Notes: generated by a model from the sequence alone, not told the origin. A stretch of 64,000 nt of DNA from Paraburkholderia phenazinium (GCF_900142845.1 NZ_FSRU01000002.1:3286001-3350000); one strand, 5' to 3'. Positions 1-10,353 are shown, counted from the stretch's first letter. Numbers and translations are program-made.

Positions 1-348
1 TGGCTTCTCGATGATGTGGAGCGGCGCCGTCCGCAGTTGCCTGTCGTGCCACGTGCTGAGCGCCCGGCATAGCTCTAGTGGGCGGCCGTGGAGATACCAT
101 TGATCCGTTTCCTGCCCCCGAAAAAAGGCTTCGTTGATACTCTGCTCCGCAGCGACGAGCGCTTCAGGTCAGATCTCATTCGATCGGGCGTCGTCAATAA
201 CGCTCGTCAACATGACCATTTGCAGGAGAATGGGCAAACGGGACGCTGAACCCTGATGGGCTTCCAGGGCGGAGAGCACGAGGTGATTCTGTAGCGAGAG
301 GCGATCAGAATCCTGGCGAGGCATGGGCAAAAGCATTGGTTTGCTCAT
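1..348 (-). pseudogene. Interrupted gene of unknown function, in-frame TGA, runs off the left edge
   Basis: The minus strand is open from an ATG at 348 to a TGA at 169-171. The same frame then continues without another stop to base 1. Both halves read as ordinary protein: before the stop it has a Leu/Met-rich helical stretch ending DDARSNEI, and after it continues PEALVAAEQSINEAF, then RGQETDQWYLHGRPLELC. A single CGA-to-TGA change would explain the break, so I call it a nonsense pseudogene. Stop readthrough or a sequencing error are alternatives. An ATG at 405 would extend the N-terminus by 19 residues. I do not recognise the family. The C-terminus lies outside the window. Confidence 0.5.
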
Positions 349-588
349 GCACTGGCGCGCAGCGGTTCGAGCTTGCTGATTTGATTGCGAGGTACGAGGA
401 GGCATACGGCAGGTATCTTGAAACGTGCCGATTCGGCCAGTTTACCGCACGCAGGCTTGGCGCCGGCGTGCGACCCTTATGCCCCTTGCTTGATGTCCCG
501 TGTTGGTTGGTACGCGCGAAAGCCGGGTATCGACGTATGGATCGACGCAAACCCCAAATGTCTGCACTGTGCCTACATGAACTCCAGA
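349..588. other. Intergenic stretch without a supported gene
   Basis: Overlapping open frames exist on both strands (for example 336-629 on plus), but none has a convincing ribosome binding site, a recognisable family or a good partner frame. With the interrupted gene to the left and the palindrome and tRNA relic to the right, this looks like decayed DNA. Confidence 0.3.
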
Positions 589-627
589 AAGCACTTAGCC
601 CGGTCACTACGACCGGGCTAAGTGCTT
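589..627. repeat. Perfect 17-bp inverted repeat with 5-nt loop
   Basis: AAGCACTTAGCCCGGTC (589-605) is followed by the loop ACTAC and its exact reverse complement (611-627). No T-run follows on either side, so it is not a classic intrinsic terminator. It lies just outside a tRNA-like fragment and could be an attachment-site arm, a mobile-element end or a bidirectional structural terminator. Confidence 0.6.
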
Positions 628-634
628 GAGACTG

Positions 635-679
635 TGGGTGTCCCTGTCTGATTCGAACAGGGCACCTCATGATTACAAG
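635..679 (-). other. tRNA-like 3'-half relic (tRNA-Thr(UGU)-like)
   Basis: Read on the minus strand, this has CTTGTAA, which would be a UGU anticodon loop, then TCATGAGG, then GTTCGAAT, a canonical T-loop, followed by CAGAC and AGGGACA and a CCCA end resembling a 3' CCA. The 5' half of the anticodon stem does not pair and the left T-stem strand (CCCTG) mispairs with CAGAC, so this is not a functional tRNA. A truncated 3' tRNA end is the usual scar of integrase insertion. The identity is inferred from motif shape only. Confidence 0.35.
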
Positions 680-750
680 GCTCGATCAGTGTGCAGTCTC
701 TTATCGCGGCGTTTTTTCTGCCTTTGTGCAGATTCGCTTGATGAGACTGA

Positions 751-1452
751 TCATCGCTTTGGACAGATTTGCCACTCCCCATGCGTAGACTGCAAAGCCC
801 AGCCGAATGCAAGGAGCATCGCATACTGGATCAACCTGGCCGTAATCTCGAACCCGGGGTAGCCTGGAATGGAAGGAAACCGCCCGCCGAGCGCTGTGCT
901 TGGTTGCGTGACGTCTCCAATACCCGAAGGCAGTCCGATCAATTGAACGGCGAGGAAGTAGATGGGCAGTGAAAGCGCAGTTCCGGCGCAGAAGGCGCGG
1001 AACGAAAGTCGCCGGTTTGATCCCGCTAGTGCCACGCAGGCCGCGGTGATGGCCGGGACAGCTATCACGAGAAAGAGCGAGCCGATCAGGTATTTTTGAG
1101 CTTCGACATCGCCGATATCGGTGAAGAAGAGCATCTTTGCGTTCTCAAGCCGGTCAAGGCTGGTCAATTGGGTTACGAACGCAAGGCTGGTGAAGAGGAG
1201 CGCATAAACGCTAACTCCAGCAACCAGGAGTGCAGTGGCGGCGTCAGACTGCCTTCGCTGTGACAATACTGCAGCATCACCCGTTGTCGGAAGGTTCGTG
1301 GGTGCAGCGTGACGAAAGGATCCGGTTTCTACCCACGTTGTCAGAACCTGACCGAACGGGGCAGCGACAACGTTGGTAGAAAATGCTACCAGCAGGACGA
1401 CCCTGACGTTAGTCGCCTCCGCACCGAGGTAAATGAAGATCGCAACGATCAC
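751..1452 (-). CDS. Hypothetical multi-spanning membrane protein
   Basis: This is a 233-residue protein with about five hydrophobic segments: the N-terminal IVAIFIYLGAEA and VVLLVAFSTNVVAA regions, a helix near residues 72-92 (ALLVAGVSVYALLFTSLAF), one near 123-142 and one near 150-170. I recognise no catalytic motif or family. The first possible start is a GTG at 1452. The frame stays open and hydrophobic for about 23 further codons upstream (to around 1522) without an ATG, so the true N-terminus is uncertain. It is divergent from the pentapeptide-repeat gene, with about 70 bases between the start codons. The frame composition and hydrophobic pattern support real coding. Confidence 0.5.
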   Translation of the reverse strand: MIVAIFIYLGAEATNVRVVLLVAFSTNVVAAPFGQVLTTWVETGSFRHAAPTNLPTTGDAAVLSQRRQSDAATALLVAGVSVYALLFTSLAFVTQLTSLDRLENAKMLFFTDIGDVEAQKYLIGSLFLVIAVPAITAACVALAGSNRRLSFRAFCAGTALSLPIYFLAVQLIGLPSGIGDVTQPSTALGGRFPSIPGYPGFEITARLIQYAMLLAFGWALQSTHGEWQICPKR

Positions 1453-1523
1453 GGCAATGACCCAGACTCTTTTGACGGCGCGTAAACTGCCAAGGTAATC
1501 ACATATTTGCCCAGAGACATTGC

Positions 1524-2549
1524 ATGCTGACGAACGACGCCGATCTGCGGGAATTGCGTGATCGATGGAACATCGGGAAGTACAAGGACCTGCTCGACGC
1601 GCTCAAGGGTGCGTTACCAGAGGACGAATGGGTGCCTTTGAGCGACTCCTTGCTACACCCGCTGGATGGGTCACCGGCTATCGACCTTCGCGGGCTGTCG
1701 TTGCCGGGCGGTAAGCTCGAAAACCTGGACCTAAGCTACAGCCATCTCGACTTTGCCGTGTTCGATGCGACAGAGTTCGATGAAGTCGGTTTTCAACATG
1801 CGATCCTGGACGGCGCCTCGTTCAAGGAATGCACGTTCCATCTGGCGCAGATGCTTCCGGTCTACGGTAGCGGCGCTGATTTTCGCCATGCGAGACTCCG
1901 GCAATCGTTCATCGAGTATGCGCGGTTGAGCAATAGCGATCTTTCCGGTGTGACGATGTCCGACGCAAGTGTGAATTCTTCTGAGCTCACTGCATGCAAT
2001 TTTTCCGGCGTGCTGGCCGAGCGGAGCGAGTGGCGCTGGAACACGACGACGCGATGCGATTTCGTGGCGGCCCGTTTCGTCGAGTGCAGACTGACGGCAA
2101 CCCGGTTCGAGGGCGCACGGCTGATCGATGCCACGTTCGAAAATTGCGATCTGAGCGGGGTTGACTTCAGGGGCGTGGACCTGACGGGTGTGCGGTTTCT
2201 TGGCGGCACGTTCGGTGACGTGCTGCAGGGCGAGACCACATACCGGACGCGGTTCGACGATACGCCGGAAGCCCGCCGGGCGGTTGCCGCGAGCAGTACG
2301 GAGAATCGGGACGCTGTCGCATGGTGCCCCGTCGTGTCTGGTTCGAGCGAATCCGTGCAGCCGGCCACCTCGTCGAGATTGAAGGGCAATCCCGGCGAGG
2401 TTGTACCGCAGAGCGGCTGGTGGATCAGCCCGGCGCTCGGCAGCGAGGAGGGGCGGCGCTATTTCAAGGCGGGGGAGAGGTTTCCTGAGATCAAGTCGAC
2501 GAACTGGGGACTCGTGATCTGGAGTTACAACTCTGCCGATCAGGGCTGA
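1524..2549 (+). CDS. Pentapeptide-repeat protein
   Basis: A 341-residue protein whose central part (about residues 53-235) is built from repeats of the A(D/N)LXX type, visible as successive DLRGLS, NLDLSYS, DFAVFD, ILDGASF, NSDLSGV, RFEGARL, NCDLSGV, DFRGVDL and TGVRF. Such repeats fold as a right-handed quadrilateral beta helix. The roughly 50 N-terminal residues are helical and charged. The C-terminal 90 residues have no repeats, and near the end carry W-rich segments (SGWWISP, TNWGLVIWSYN). There is no signal peptide, so it is probably cytoplasmic. Members of this family range from gyrase-protecting DNA mimics to scaffolds; the sequence does not show which applies here. Confidence 0.75.
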   Translation: MLTNDADLRELRDRWNIGKYKDLLDALKGALPEDEWVPLSDSLLHPLDGSPAIDLRGLSLPGGKLENLDLSYSHLDFAVFDATEFDEVGFQHAILDGASFKECTFHLAQMLPVYGSGADFRHARLRQSFIEYARLSNSDLSGVTMSDASVNSSELTACNFSGVLAERSEWRWNTTTRCDFVAARFVECRLTATRFEGARLIDATFENCDLSGVDFRGVDLTGVRFLGGTFGDVLQGETTYRTRFDDTPEARRAVAASSTENRDAVAWCPVVSGSSESVQPATSSRLKGNPGEVVPQSGWWISPALGSEEGRRYFKAGERFPEIKSTNWGLVIWSYNSADQG

Positions 2550-2733
2550 TCAGCCCACTGCACCTCTGCGGTGACTAAAGCGGCCCTATGAGCCGCCGTT
2601 ATCGACCAGCGATCGACACCCCAACCAGCTACACTGAACGGGCGGCGAGCCGCAAAAACCCGCCTCGTCGAAATAGAACAGGCGACACCAGCCATCACGC
2701 GCGGCGACCTGAAGGAGTGGAAGGAAAGAAAGG

Positions 2734-3336
2734 ATGAATCTACATTTTTTTAAGGATGGGGTCTCATACGTCGAGAACATGCTGCCAAAGGAGACTTGCC
2801 AGACGATCCTGTCGCTTTATGAAAAGGACGCTCGCAAGCAAACCGGGAGAGTGCTGCGCGGACTTGGCGAAAAAGAGGTGCAGGAAGACATCAAGGTCAG
2901 CACCGACCTGGTGATCCGCGACTCGGATGTCTGGCAGGAGGCCTACGCGGAAGTGAACGCGGCAGTCAAAGAAGCGTTGCGCCGGATCGTCGAGGAAGTG
3001 GAGGCCTTGCAATTGTGGCCGCTTTGCTGGACGGGCTACAAAATCCAGCACTACACGAAAGGCGAGGGGCAATTCAAATGGCACTTCGACGCTATCGGGC
3101 CCGGCACGTGGGCGCGGCAATTGTCGATGGTGCTCTATTTGAATACGGTGGAGGAGGGCGGGGAAACGAGCTTCCTGAGGCAGGGACTGAAATTGAAGCC
3201 CTTGGCCGGGGATGGGGTCTTCTTTCCTCCGTTCTGGACGCACGCCCACTGCGGCGAGATTCCACTTTCCGAAGACAAATTCATCATATCGACCTTCGTG
3301 AGCTTCGACATTCCCGGCGCGGGCCCGCCAGGCTGA
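2734..3336 (+). CDS. 2-oxoglutarate/Fe(II)-dependent hydroxylase (prolyl 4-hydroxylase type)
   Basis: A 200-residue protein with the iron-binding facial triad of the P4H fold. H117-x-D119 lies in KWHFDAIG, the distal histidine is H172 in WTHAHCG, and K182, ten residues later, fits the lysine that binds the 2-oxoglutarate carboxylate. The LYLN..EEGGETSF strand is typical of the double-stranded beta helix. The enzyme would couple 2-oxoglutarate decarboxylation to substrate hydroxylation; the substrate is not evident. An AAGGAGTGGAAGG-like region lies upstream of the ATG. It is a single gene with no obvious operon partner and is probably cytosolic, as no signal peptide is seen. Confidence 0.85.
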   Translation: MNLHFFKDGVSYVENMLPKETCQTILSLYEKDARKQTGRVLRGLGEKEVQEDIKVSTDLVIRDSDVWQEAYAEVNAAVKEALRRIVEEVEALQLWPLCWTGYKIQHYTKGEGQFKWHFDAIGPGTWARQLSMVLYLNTVEEGGETSFLRQGLKLKPLAGDGVFFPPFWTHAHCGEIPLSEDKFIISTFVSFDIPGAGPPG

Positions 3337-3444
3337 ATCGCGCGTGCGCGACTCAATGGGGGGCGAGTCGAGCGGTTCGTAGCCATGAGACGACGTGGCA
3401 CGCGACGACTCGTCCAGCGCACGGGCACTCTCTGCACTCTCTGT

Positions 3445-4302
3445 CTACGCGGCGGTATTTTCCACTGCAACCCTCCGCGCCACCAACCCCTCAATAGCCC
3501 GCTCATCCGCTACCGATACCGGCGAAAACACCACCATACTCAACCCCTCCGCCCCGCTAACCGCAAAAGCGGAATACTCAAGCGTAAGCACCCCGGCAAT
3601 CGGATGCCGAAAGTGCTTAACGCCACCCCAAAGGCTATGCACTTCGTTCTCGGCGTAGAGCCGCCGAAACTCCGCACTGGATTCCTGTAACTCCGCAGCA
3701 AGCGCCGCCGCTTCAGGATCCCCACCCACCCGCGCGACATCGATCCGAAACACCCCCACCGCAAGCCGCGCACTTTCCTCCCAATTCTCCTGCGACCCAC
3801 GAGCGGTTTTATTGCCAAAGAGAAGCCGAAGCACATTCCGCTCACGAACGGGCAGCGCGGCATAATCGGTCAGCACGGCAGCCGCGGCAGCATTCCAGGC
3901 CACAACATCCCAGGTAGGTGTCTTCACAATTGCGGGACTGGTACGCAGCCCATCCAGCACGCGTTGCAGGACGGGCGTAACCGCAGGCGACACCTCCGGA
4001 TAAAGCGGCAGCGGCGGCCGCCGCTGAGCAAGCAGAAACAGCATCTCCCGCCCAGCCGCATCCAGCTCCAGCGCCCGGGCCAGCCGCTCCAGCACCTCAT
4101 CCGAAGGCGGCCCGCCACGTCCCTGTTCGAGCCACGTGTACCAGGCAACACTGACATTCGCCCGCATGGCCACTTCCTCACGCCTGAGCCCAGGCGTCCG
4201 ACGCCGCCCTTGGGCATCCGCCCTAGGTTGCAGGCGCGACCGGCGATCGCGAAGGAAGCTGCCTAACGAGGCAACGGGATCGGGAAGGGTATTGACTGTC
4301 AT
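3445..4302 (-). CDS. HTH (XRE-type) regulator with MmyB-like ligand domain
   Basis: A 285-residue protein. Residues about 10-85 form an XRE-type helix-turn-helix with the family signature TPGLRREEVAMRANVS followed by WYTWLEQGR. The C-terminal part (about 115-275), with TPTWDVVAWNAAA and ERNVLRLLF, is the MmyB-like, PAS-related ligand-binding domain common in actinobacterial and proteobacterial regulators that often act on adjacent dehydrogenases. It is divergent from the bkd operon with a 439-base gap. Regulation of that operon is possible but not shown. The start was taken at the ATG at 4302, which gives the usual family length. Confidence 0.85.
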   Translation of the reverse strand: MTVNTLPDPVASLGSFLRDRRSRLQPRADAQGRRRTPGLRREEVAMRANVSVAWYTWLEQGRGGPPSDEVLERLARALELDAAGREMLFLLAQRRPPLPLYPEVSPAVTPVLQRVLDGLRTSPAIVKTPTWDVVAWNAAAAAVLTDYAALPVRERNVLRLLFGNKTARGSQENWEESARLAVGVFRIDVARVGGDPEAAALAAELQESSAEFRRLYAENEVHSLWGGVKHFRHPIAGVLTLEYSAFAVSGAEGLSMVVFSPVSVADERAIEGLVARRVAVENTAA

Positions 4303-4640
4303 AGCGGTGTACGCCTCCAGCTTTTACAGCCCGAAGGTACGCAAGGAAAAGTGCTGATTCGTTCCACGCGTTCACTGGCGAATCCATGGAACGGTCAGAA
4401 CGCGTGAATTCGCAAAGGGAAACCCACAGGCTCGAATGATGGCAAAGCCATCCCAATCGAGATTATCACAGCAGAACCCGCGCCAGCATCCGCCGCCGGA
4501 CCCCAGCAACCCGGCCAGCAACTCCGCCGCATTGCACAAAATCCGCCCGTCCAAGGCACACAGCATGGCAAACCAGATCACCCCAATTGAGCGACTTGGA
4601 CATCGAACCCCGCTGGCAGATTGGCCTACACTCTTAAGAG

Positions 4641-4664
4641 ACCAGCGCGCGCTACCAGCGCGCG
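4641..4664. repeat. Direct repeat ACCAGCGCGCG x2 upstream of bkd operon
   Basis: ACCAGCGCGCG occurs at 4641-4651 and again at 4654-4664, a 13-bp period just upstream of the -24/-12-like element. The spacing is slightly more than one helical turn, which would suit a regulator bound on one face. Because the unit is GC-rich, chance is a real alternative. Confidence 0.4.
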
Positions 4665-4670
4665 CCGGCT

Positions 4671-4687
4671 TTGGCACCCACCCGGCT
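4671..4687 (+). promoter_or_regulatory. Candidate sigma-54 (-24/-12) promoter for the bkd operon
   Basis: TTGGCAC at 4671-4677 is a perfect -24 element. The invariant GG (4673-4674) is followed after exactly ten bases by GC (4685-4686), the required -12 spacing, but the -12 box reads CGGCT instead of TTGCT. The ATG of bkdA1 lies 55 bases downstream. Sigma-54 control of bkd operons is known in Bacillus; here it is inference. Confidence 0.3.
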
Positions 4688-4714
4688 ACCCCGGCAAGCT
4701 GCCTAACAGCGTGA

Positions 4715-5974
<1,260 letters not shown>

Positions 5975-5976
5975 CC

Positions 5977-7029
5977 ATGGCGGAATTCGATCCTATCCAT
6001 GAGACGAGCACGGCCACCACGCCGATGACGATGATCCAGGCGCTGCGCTCGGCGATGGACGTGATGCTCGGACGCGACGACAACGTCGTGGTGTTCGGTC
6101 AGGACGTGGGCTATTTCGGCGGCGTATTTCGCTGCACCGAGGGCCTGCAGGCGAAATACGGCACCTCGCGCGTGTTCGACGCGCCGATCTCCGAAGGCGG
6201 TATTGTCGGCGCCGCAGTCGGGATGGGCGCGTACGGTCTGCGTCCGGTGTGCGAGATCCAGTTTGCCGACTACTTCTACCCGGCGTCGGACCAGATCGTG
6301 TCGGAAGGCGCGCGCTTGCGCTATCGCTCCGCGGGACAATTCATCGCACCCCTGACGATTCGCATGCCATGCGGCGGCGGCATCTACGGCGGCCAGACTC
6401 ACAGTCAGAGCCCCGAGGCGATGTTCACGCAGGTCTGCGGACTGCGCACGGTGATGCCGTCGAATCCGTACGACGCCAAAGGACTCCTGATCGCCAGCAT
6501 CGAGAACGACGATCCGGTGATCTTCCTCGAACCGAAGCGCCTCTATAACGGCCCGTTCGACGGCCATCACGAACGGCCGGTGACGTCATGGGCGAAGCAT
6601 CCGTCGAACGCCGTGCCCGAGGGTTACTACACCGTACCGCTCGATTCGGCGGCGGTCGTGCGTCCGGGCAATGCGGTGACGGTGCTCACCTACGGGACCA
6701 CCGTCCACGTGTCGCTCGCGGCGGCGGAAGAAACCGGCATCGATGCCGAAGTGATCGACCTGCGCACCCTCTGGCCGCTCGATCTCGAGACCATCGTCAA
6801 GTCGGTGCGCAAGACCCGGCGCTGCGTGGTCGTGCACGAGGCGACCCGCACCTGCGGTTACGGCGCGGAGTTGGTGTCGCTCGTGCAGGAGCATTGTTTC
6901 TATCACCTGGAAGCGCCGATCGAGCGGGTCACCGGCTGGGACACGCCGTATCCGCATGCGCAGGAATGGGCCTATTTCCCCGGCCCGCGCCGGGTTGGGG
7001 AAGCACTACGACGCGTGATGGAGGCCTGA
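5977..7029 (+). CDS. bkdA2: Branched-chain 2-oxoacid dehydrogenase E1 component, beta subunit
   Basis: A 350-residue transketolase-fold partner of the alpha subunit. The start is the ATG at 5977 (MAEFDPIHE), preceded by TAGGAGTGTGACC; the frame is open further upstream but there overlaps bkdA1. Diagnostic segments are ALRSAMDVML, FGQDVGYFGGVFRCTEGL, PISEGGIVGAAVGMGAYGL, QTHSQSPEAMF and the C-terminal IDLRTLWPLD with VVHEATRTCGYGAEL. Together the subunits form the heterotetrameric E1 that decarboxylates branched-chain 2-oxoacids. It is tightly packed between bkdA1 and the E2 gene. Confidence 0.96.
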   Translation: MAEFDPIHETSTATTPMTMIQALRSAMDVMLGRDDNVVVFGQDVGYFGGVFRCTEGLQAKYGTSRVFDAPISEGGIVGAAVGMGAYGLRPVCEIQFADYFYPASDQIVSEGARLRYRSAGQFIAPLTIRMPCGGGIYGGQTHSQSPEAMFTQVCGLRTVMPSNPYDAKGLLIASIENDDPVIFLEPKRLYNGPFDGHHERPVTSWAKHPSNAVPEGYYTVPLDSAAVVRPGNAVTVLTYGTTVHVSLAAAEETGIDAEVIDLRTLWPLDLETIVKSVRKTRRCVVVHEATRTCGYGAELVSLVQEHCFYHLEAPIERVTGWDTPYPHAQEWAYFPGPRRVGEALRRVMEA

Positions 7030-7030
7030 A

Positions 7031-8386
7031 ATGGGTGTGCATGTAATCAAAATGCCGGATATCGGTGAAGGCATTGCAGAAGTGGAACTCGGCGCCTGGC
7101 ACGTGGAAGTGGGCCAGATCGTCAAGGAAGACGGGCCGCTCGCGGACGTGATGACGGACAAGGCCGCAGTCGAGATTCCATCGCCGGTCGCGGGCAAGGT
7201 GATTGCGCTTGGCGGCAAGGTCGGGGAAGTGCTGGCGGTGGGCAGCGAGTTGATCCGGCTGGAGGTGGAGGGCGAGGGGAATCTCAAGCCAGGTGTTGGC
7301 GGACACGCGCCGGCAGTCGCAAACGAAGGGCGCGGTACGAACGGCGTTAGTGGCGGCACGAACGGCCACAACGGAACGCATGCCGCAGCGCCGGCGAATG
7401 AAGGGGCAGCAGGTCTCGCGCCGCAAGCGTCTTCAGCAGCCCATACGTCGCGCAGCTCACCCACACCCGCTGCACGTCTGCCCTCGGCAGTGCGTCAGCC
7501 CGACGAACGCCCGCTCGCCTCACCCGCCGTCCGCCAGCGCGCCTGGGACATGGGCGTCGAGCTGCGCTTCGTCCACGGCTCCGGCGAGGCCGGCCGCATC
7601 ACCCATGCAGACCTCGACGCGTACGCGCAGACTCGCGGCAACGCATCCTCCCCGACGACGCAAGCCCGCTCGGGTTACGTCGAACGTCTCGACGAAACAG
7701 CGGTGCCGGTGATCGGCATGCGCCGCGCTATCGCCCGCAAGATGCAGGAGGCGAAGCGCCGCATTCCGCATTTCAGCTACGTCGAAGAGATCGACGTCAC
7801 CGAACTCGAAGACCTGCGCACGCAACTGAACCAGCGCTGGGCCGAAACGCGTGGCCGCCTGACGATGCTGCCGCTGCTGATCCGCGCCATGGTGATCGCG
7901 CTGCGCGATTTCCCGCAGATCAACGCGCGCTTCGACGACGAAGCCGGCGTGGTCACCCGCTATGGTGCGGTGCACGTGGGCGTCGCGACGCAGACCGACG
8001 CGGGTCTCACTGTGCCGGTGCTGCGCCATGCCGAAGCACGCGACGTCTGGTCGATGGCGGCCGAGATCGTGCGTCTCGCCGAAGCCGTGCGCAGCGGCAA
8101 GGCGAGCCGCGATGAACTGACGGGCTCGACCATTACGATTTCCAGCCTGGGTGCGCTCGGCGGGATCGTCTCGACGCCGGTCATCAATCATCCTGAAGTG
8201 GGCATTGTGGGCGTCAACCGGATGGTCGAACGTCCCATGATCCGTCAAGGCGCCGTGGTGGCGCGGAAGATGATGAACCTGTCGTCGTCGTTCGATCATC
8301 GGGTGGTCGACGGCATGGATGCCGCCGAATTCATCCAGGCGGTTCGAGTGCTGCTGGAGCAGCCCGCCCTGCTTTTCGTGGAGTGA
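7031..8386 (+). CDS. bkdB: Dihydrolipoyl acyltransferase (E2) of branched-chain 2-oxoacid dehydrogenase
   Basis: A 451-residue protein with the canonical order of E2 domains: one N-terminal lipoyl domain (about 1-80, lipoylation lysine in [11 protein letters not shown]), a Gly/Ala/Pro/Asn-rich flexible linker (about 85-155), a peripheral-subunit-binding domain (about 158-195, [16 protein letters not shown]...[11 protein letters not shown]), and a catalytic acyltransferase domain ending with the active-site HRVVDGMDA. It transfers branched acyl groups from lipoate to CoA and forms the core of the complex. The single lipoyl domain is normal for BkdB. It begins one base after bkdA2 and its TGA overlaps the possible GTG start of the E3 gene. 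Confidence 0.95.
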   Translation: MGVHVIKMPDIGEGIAEVELGAWHVEVGQIVKEDGPLADVMTDKAAVEIPSPVAGKVIALGGKVGEVLAVGSELIRLEVEGEGNLKPGVGGHAPAVANEGRGTNGVSGGTNGHNGTHAAAPANEGAAGLAPQASSAAHTSRSSPTPAARLPSAVRQPDERPLASPAVRQRAWDMGVELRFVHGSGEAGRITHADLDAYAQTRGNASSPTTQARSGYVERLDETAVPVIGMRRAIARKMQEAKRRIPHFSYVEEIDVTELEDLRTQLNQRWAETRGRLTMLPLLIRAMVIALRDFPQINARFDDEAGVVTRYGAVHVGVATQTDAGLTVPVLRHAEARDVWSMAAEIVRLAEAVRSGKASRDELTGSTITISSLGALGGIVSTPVINHPEVGIVGVNRMVERPMIRQGAVVARKMMNLSSSFDHRVVDGMDAAEFIQAVRVLLEQPALLFVE

Positions 8387-8388
8387 GC

Positions 8389-9804
8389 ATGAGCCAGATC
8401 GAACATACCAGCCTGCTGGTCATCGGCGGCGGGCCGGGCGGCTATGTCGCCGCGATTCGCGCGGGGCAGTTGGGCATTCCCACCGTGCTGGTCGAACGCG
8501 AGCAACTGGGCGGCACGTGCCTGAACATTGGCTGCATTCCGTCCAAGGCGCTGATTCACGTCGCCGAGGAATTCGACAAAACTCTCCAGTACGCCGAAGC
8601 ATCGCCGCTCGGCATTCGGGTCGGCGCGCCGGAGATCGACATCGCGCGCACGGTGGCCTGGAAAGACGGCATCGTGCAGAAGCTGACCCGCGGCGTGGGG
8701 GCGCTTCTCAAGAAGCACGGCGTCAAGGTCGTGAAGGGCGACGCGCGCGTGATCGACGGCAAGACTGTCGAAGTCACCGCAAGCGGCCAAGGGCAGAACG
8801 AGGGCGAGCGTGTGCGCATCCACTGCGAACACCTGCTGCTGGCCGCCGGCTCCGAACCCACCGCCTTACCGTCGATGCCGTTCGGCGGCAAGGTGGTGTC
8901 GTCCACCGAGGCCTTGTCGCCGAAGACGCTGCCGAAGCGGCTCGTCGTGGTGGGGGCCGGCTATATCGGGCTGGAGCTGGGCACGGTGTATCGCAAGCTC
9001 GGTGCGGAGGTGACGGTCGTCGAGGCGCAGGACCGCATCCTGCCCGCCTACGATGCCGAACTCGTCAGACCGGTGGCGGATGCGCTGGCGAAAAAGGGCG
9101 TAGGGGTGCTGCTGGGGCACAAGGTGCTGGGTCTCAGCGCGGACGGTGAGGCCGTGCGTGTACAGGACCGCGACGGCAGCGAGAAAGCGCTACCGGCCGA
9201 TCAGGTGCTGGTGGCGGTTGGCCGCCGTCCTCGCACTCAGGGATGGGGGCTTGAGACTCTCCAGCTCGACCGCAACGGTGCCGCGTTGCGTGTCGACGAT
9301 CAATGCCGCACGTCGATGCGCGACGTGTGGGCGATCGGCGATCTGGCCGGCGAACCGATGCTTGCCCACCGGGCGATGGCGCAAGGCGAGATGGTCGCGG
9401 AAATCATTGCGGGCAAAGAGCGCCGCTTTGTGCCCGCGGCGATCCCGGCGGTGTGCTTCACCGATCCCGAGATCGTGACGGCTGGGATGTCGCCAATCGA
9501 AGCCGAAGCCGCGGACCTCGACTGCGTGAGCGCGTCGTTCCCGTTCGCTGCAAACGGCCGCGCGATGACGCTCGAGGCAACCGACGGCTTCGTTCGCGTC
9601 GTGGCGCGTCGCGACAATCATCTGATCGTCGGTTGGCAGGCGGTGGGTCGCGGAGTGTCGGAACTGGCCGCGGCGTTTTCGCAGTCCATGGAGATGGGCG
9701 CGCGTCTGGAGGACATCGCCGGGACCATTCACGCGCATCCGACCTTGGGCGAAGCGGTCCAGGAAGCGGCGCTGCGTGCACTGGGTCACGCGCTGCACAT
9801 CTGA
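8389..9804 (+). CDS. lpdV: Dihydrolipoyl dehydrogenase (E3)
   Basis: A 471-residue FAD/NAD-dependent disulfide oxidoreductase. It has the N-terminal FAD-binding [14 protein letters not shown], the redox disulfide in [13 protein letters not shown], the NAD-binding [13 protein letters not shown], the second FAD motif [15 protein letters not shown], and the C-terminal dimer-interface [10 protein letters not shown] that supplies the active-site His-Glu pair. It reoxidises dihydrolipoamide on E2 with NAD. The ATG at 8389 was chosen; a GTG at 8383 overlaps the bkdB stop and would add two residues. As the last gene of the bkd operon it is probably the dedicated E3 (LpdV type). The operon allows degradation of Val, Leu and Ile and can supply branched acyl-CoA primers. 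Confidence 0.95.
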   Translation: MSQIEHTSLLVIGGGPGGYVAAIRAGQLGIPTVLVEREQLGGTCLNIGCIPSKALIHVAEEFDKTLQYAEASPLGIRVGAPEIDIARTVAWKDGIVQKLTRGVGALLKKHGVKVVKGDARVIDGKTVEVTASGQGQNEGERVRIHCEHLLLAAGSEPTALPSMPFGGKVVSSTEALSPKTLPKRLVVVGAGYIGLELGTVYRKLGAEVTVVEAQDRILPAYDAELVRPVADALAKKGVGVLLGHKVLGLSADGEAVRVQDRDGSEKALPADQVLVAVGRRPRTQGWGLETLQLDRNGAALRVDDQCRTSMRDVWAIGDLAGEPMLAHRAMAQGEMVAEIIAGKERRFVPAAIPAVCFTDPEIVTAGMSPIEAEAADLDCVSASFPFAANGRAMTLEATDGFVRVVARRDNHLIVGWQAVGRGVSELAAAFSQSMEMGARLEDIAGTIHAHPTLGEAVQEAALRALGHALHI

Positions 9805-9948
9805 GCGGGTTTGCGATCCCAGGTGGCTAGAGGCATCCGGGCTGGGCGTGGCAAACTCCCGGCCCGGCTCGGCCCGCTCCATCGTCCATGTCGGGCAGGG
9901 AATCCTGTAGTCTGAAGGCCTGCCAACCTGATAGCGGACCACGAACCC

Positions 9949-10341
9949 ATGAGCAGCCTGAAGCCCATCGAATACAAGGACGCCGCACCGGAAGTCAAAG
10001 CGGTGTACGACGACATCAAGAGCACGCGCGGCGTCCCCGACGTCAACAACTTCTGGAAGTTCATCGCCCAACACCCGCCGACCCTGGCGCGCACATGGGA
10101 CAGTCTCAAGGACGTGATGTCGCCCGGCGCGCTCGACCCGCTCGTCAAGGAACTGCTGTATGTGGCGGTGAGCGTGACCAACAACTGCGGCTACTGTGTC
10201 GCGAGCCATACGGCCGCTGCCCGGCGCGCGGGCATGACCGATGAGATGTTCGGCGAACTGATGGCGGTGGTCGGGATGGCTAACGAGACCAACCGCCTGG
10301 CAGTGGGATACCGCGTGCCGATCGATCCGGCATTCGAGTAA
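9949..10341 (+). CDS. Carboxymuconolactone decarboxylase / AhpD-like family protein
   Basis: A 130-residue helical protein with the AhpD-type CxxC active site in NNCGYCVASHTAAARRAG and the proton-relay histidine three residues after the second cysteine. Family members act as peroxidase partners or decarboxylases; the CxxC with downstream His favours thiol-redox chemistry. The N-terminal EVKAVYDDIKSTRGVPDVNN is typical of the CMD subgroup of about 130 residues. It is separated from lpdV by 144 bases and convergent with the HAD gene, so it is probably an independent unit. The substrate is unknown. Confidence 0.85.
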   Translation: MSSLKPIEYKDAAPEVKAVYDDIKSTRGVPDVNNFWKFIAQHPPTLARTWDSLKDVMSPGALDPLVKELLYVAVSVTNNCGYCVASHTAAARRAGMTDEMFGELMAVVGMANETNRLAVGYRVPIDPAFE

Positions 10342-10353
10342 GGCACGCTCGCC

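Noticed and set aside
336..629. 97-residue plus-strand frame with a helical N-terminus
   Set aside because: ELADLIARYEEAYGRYLE looked transposase-like, but no downstream motif supports it and the frame runs into the palindrome.
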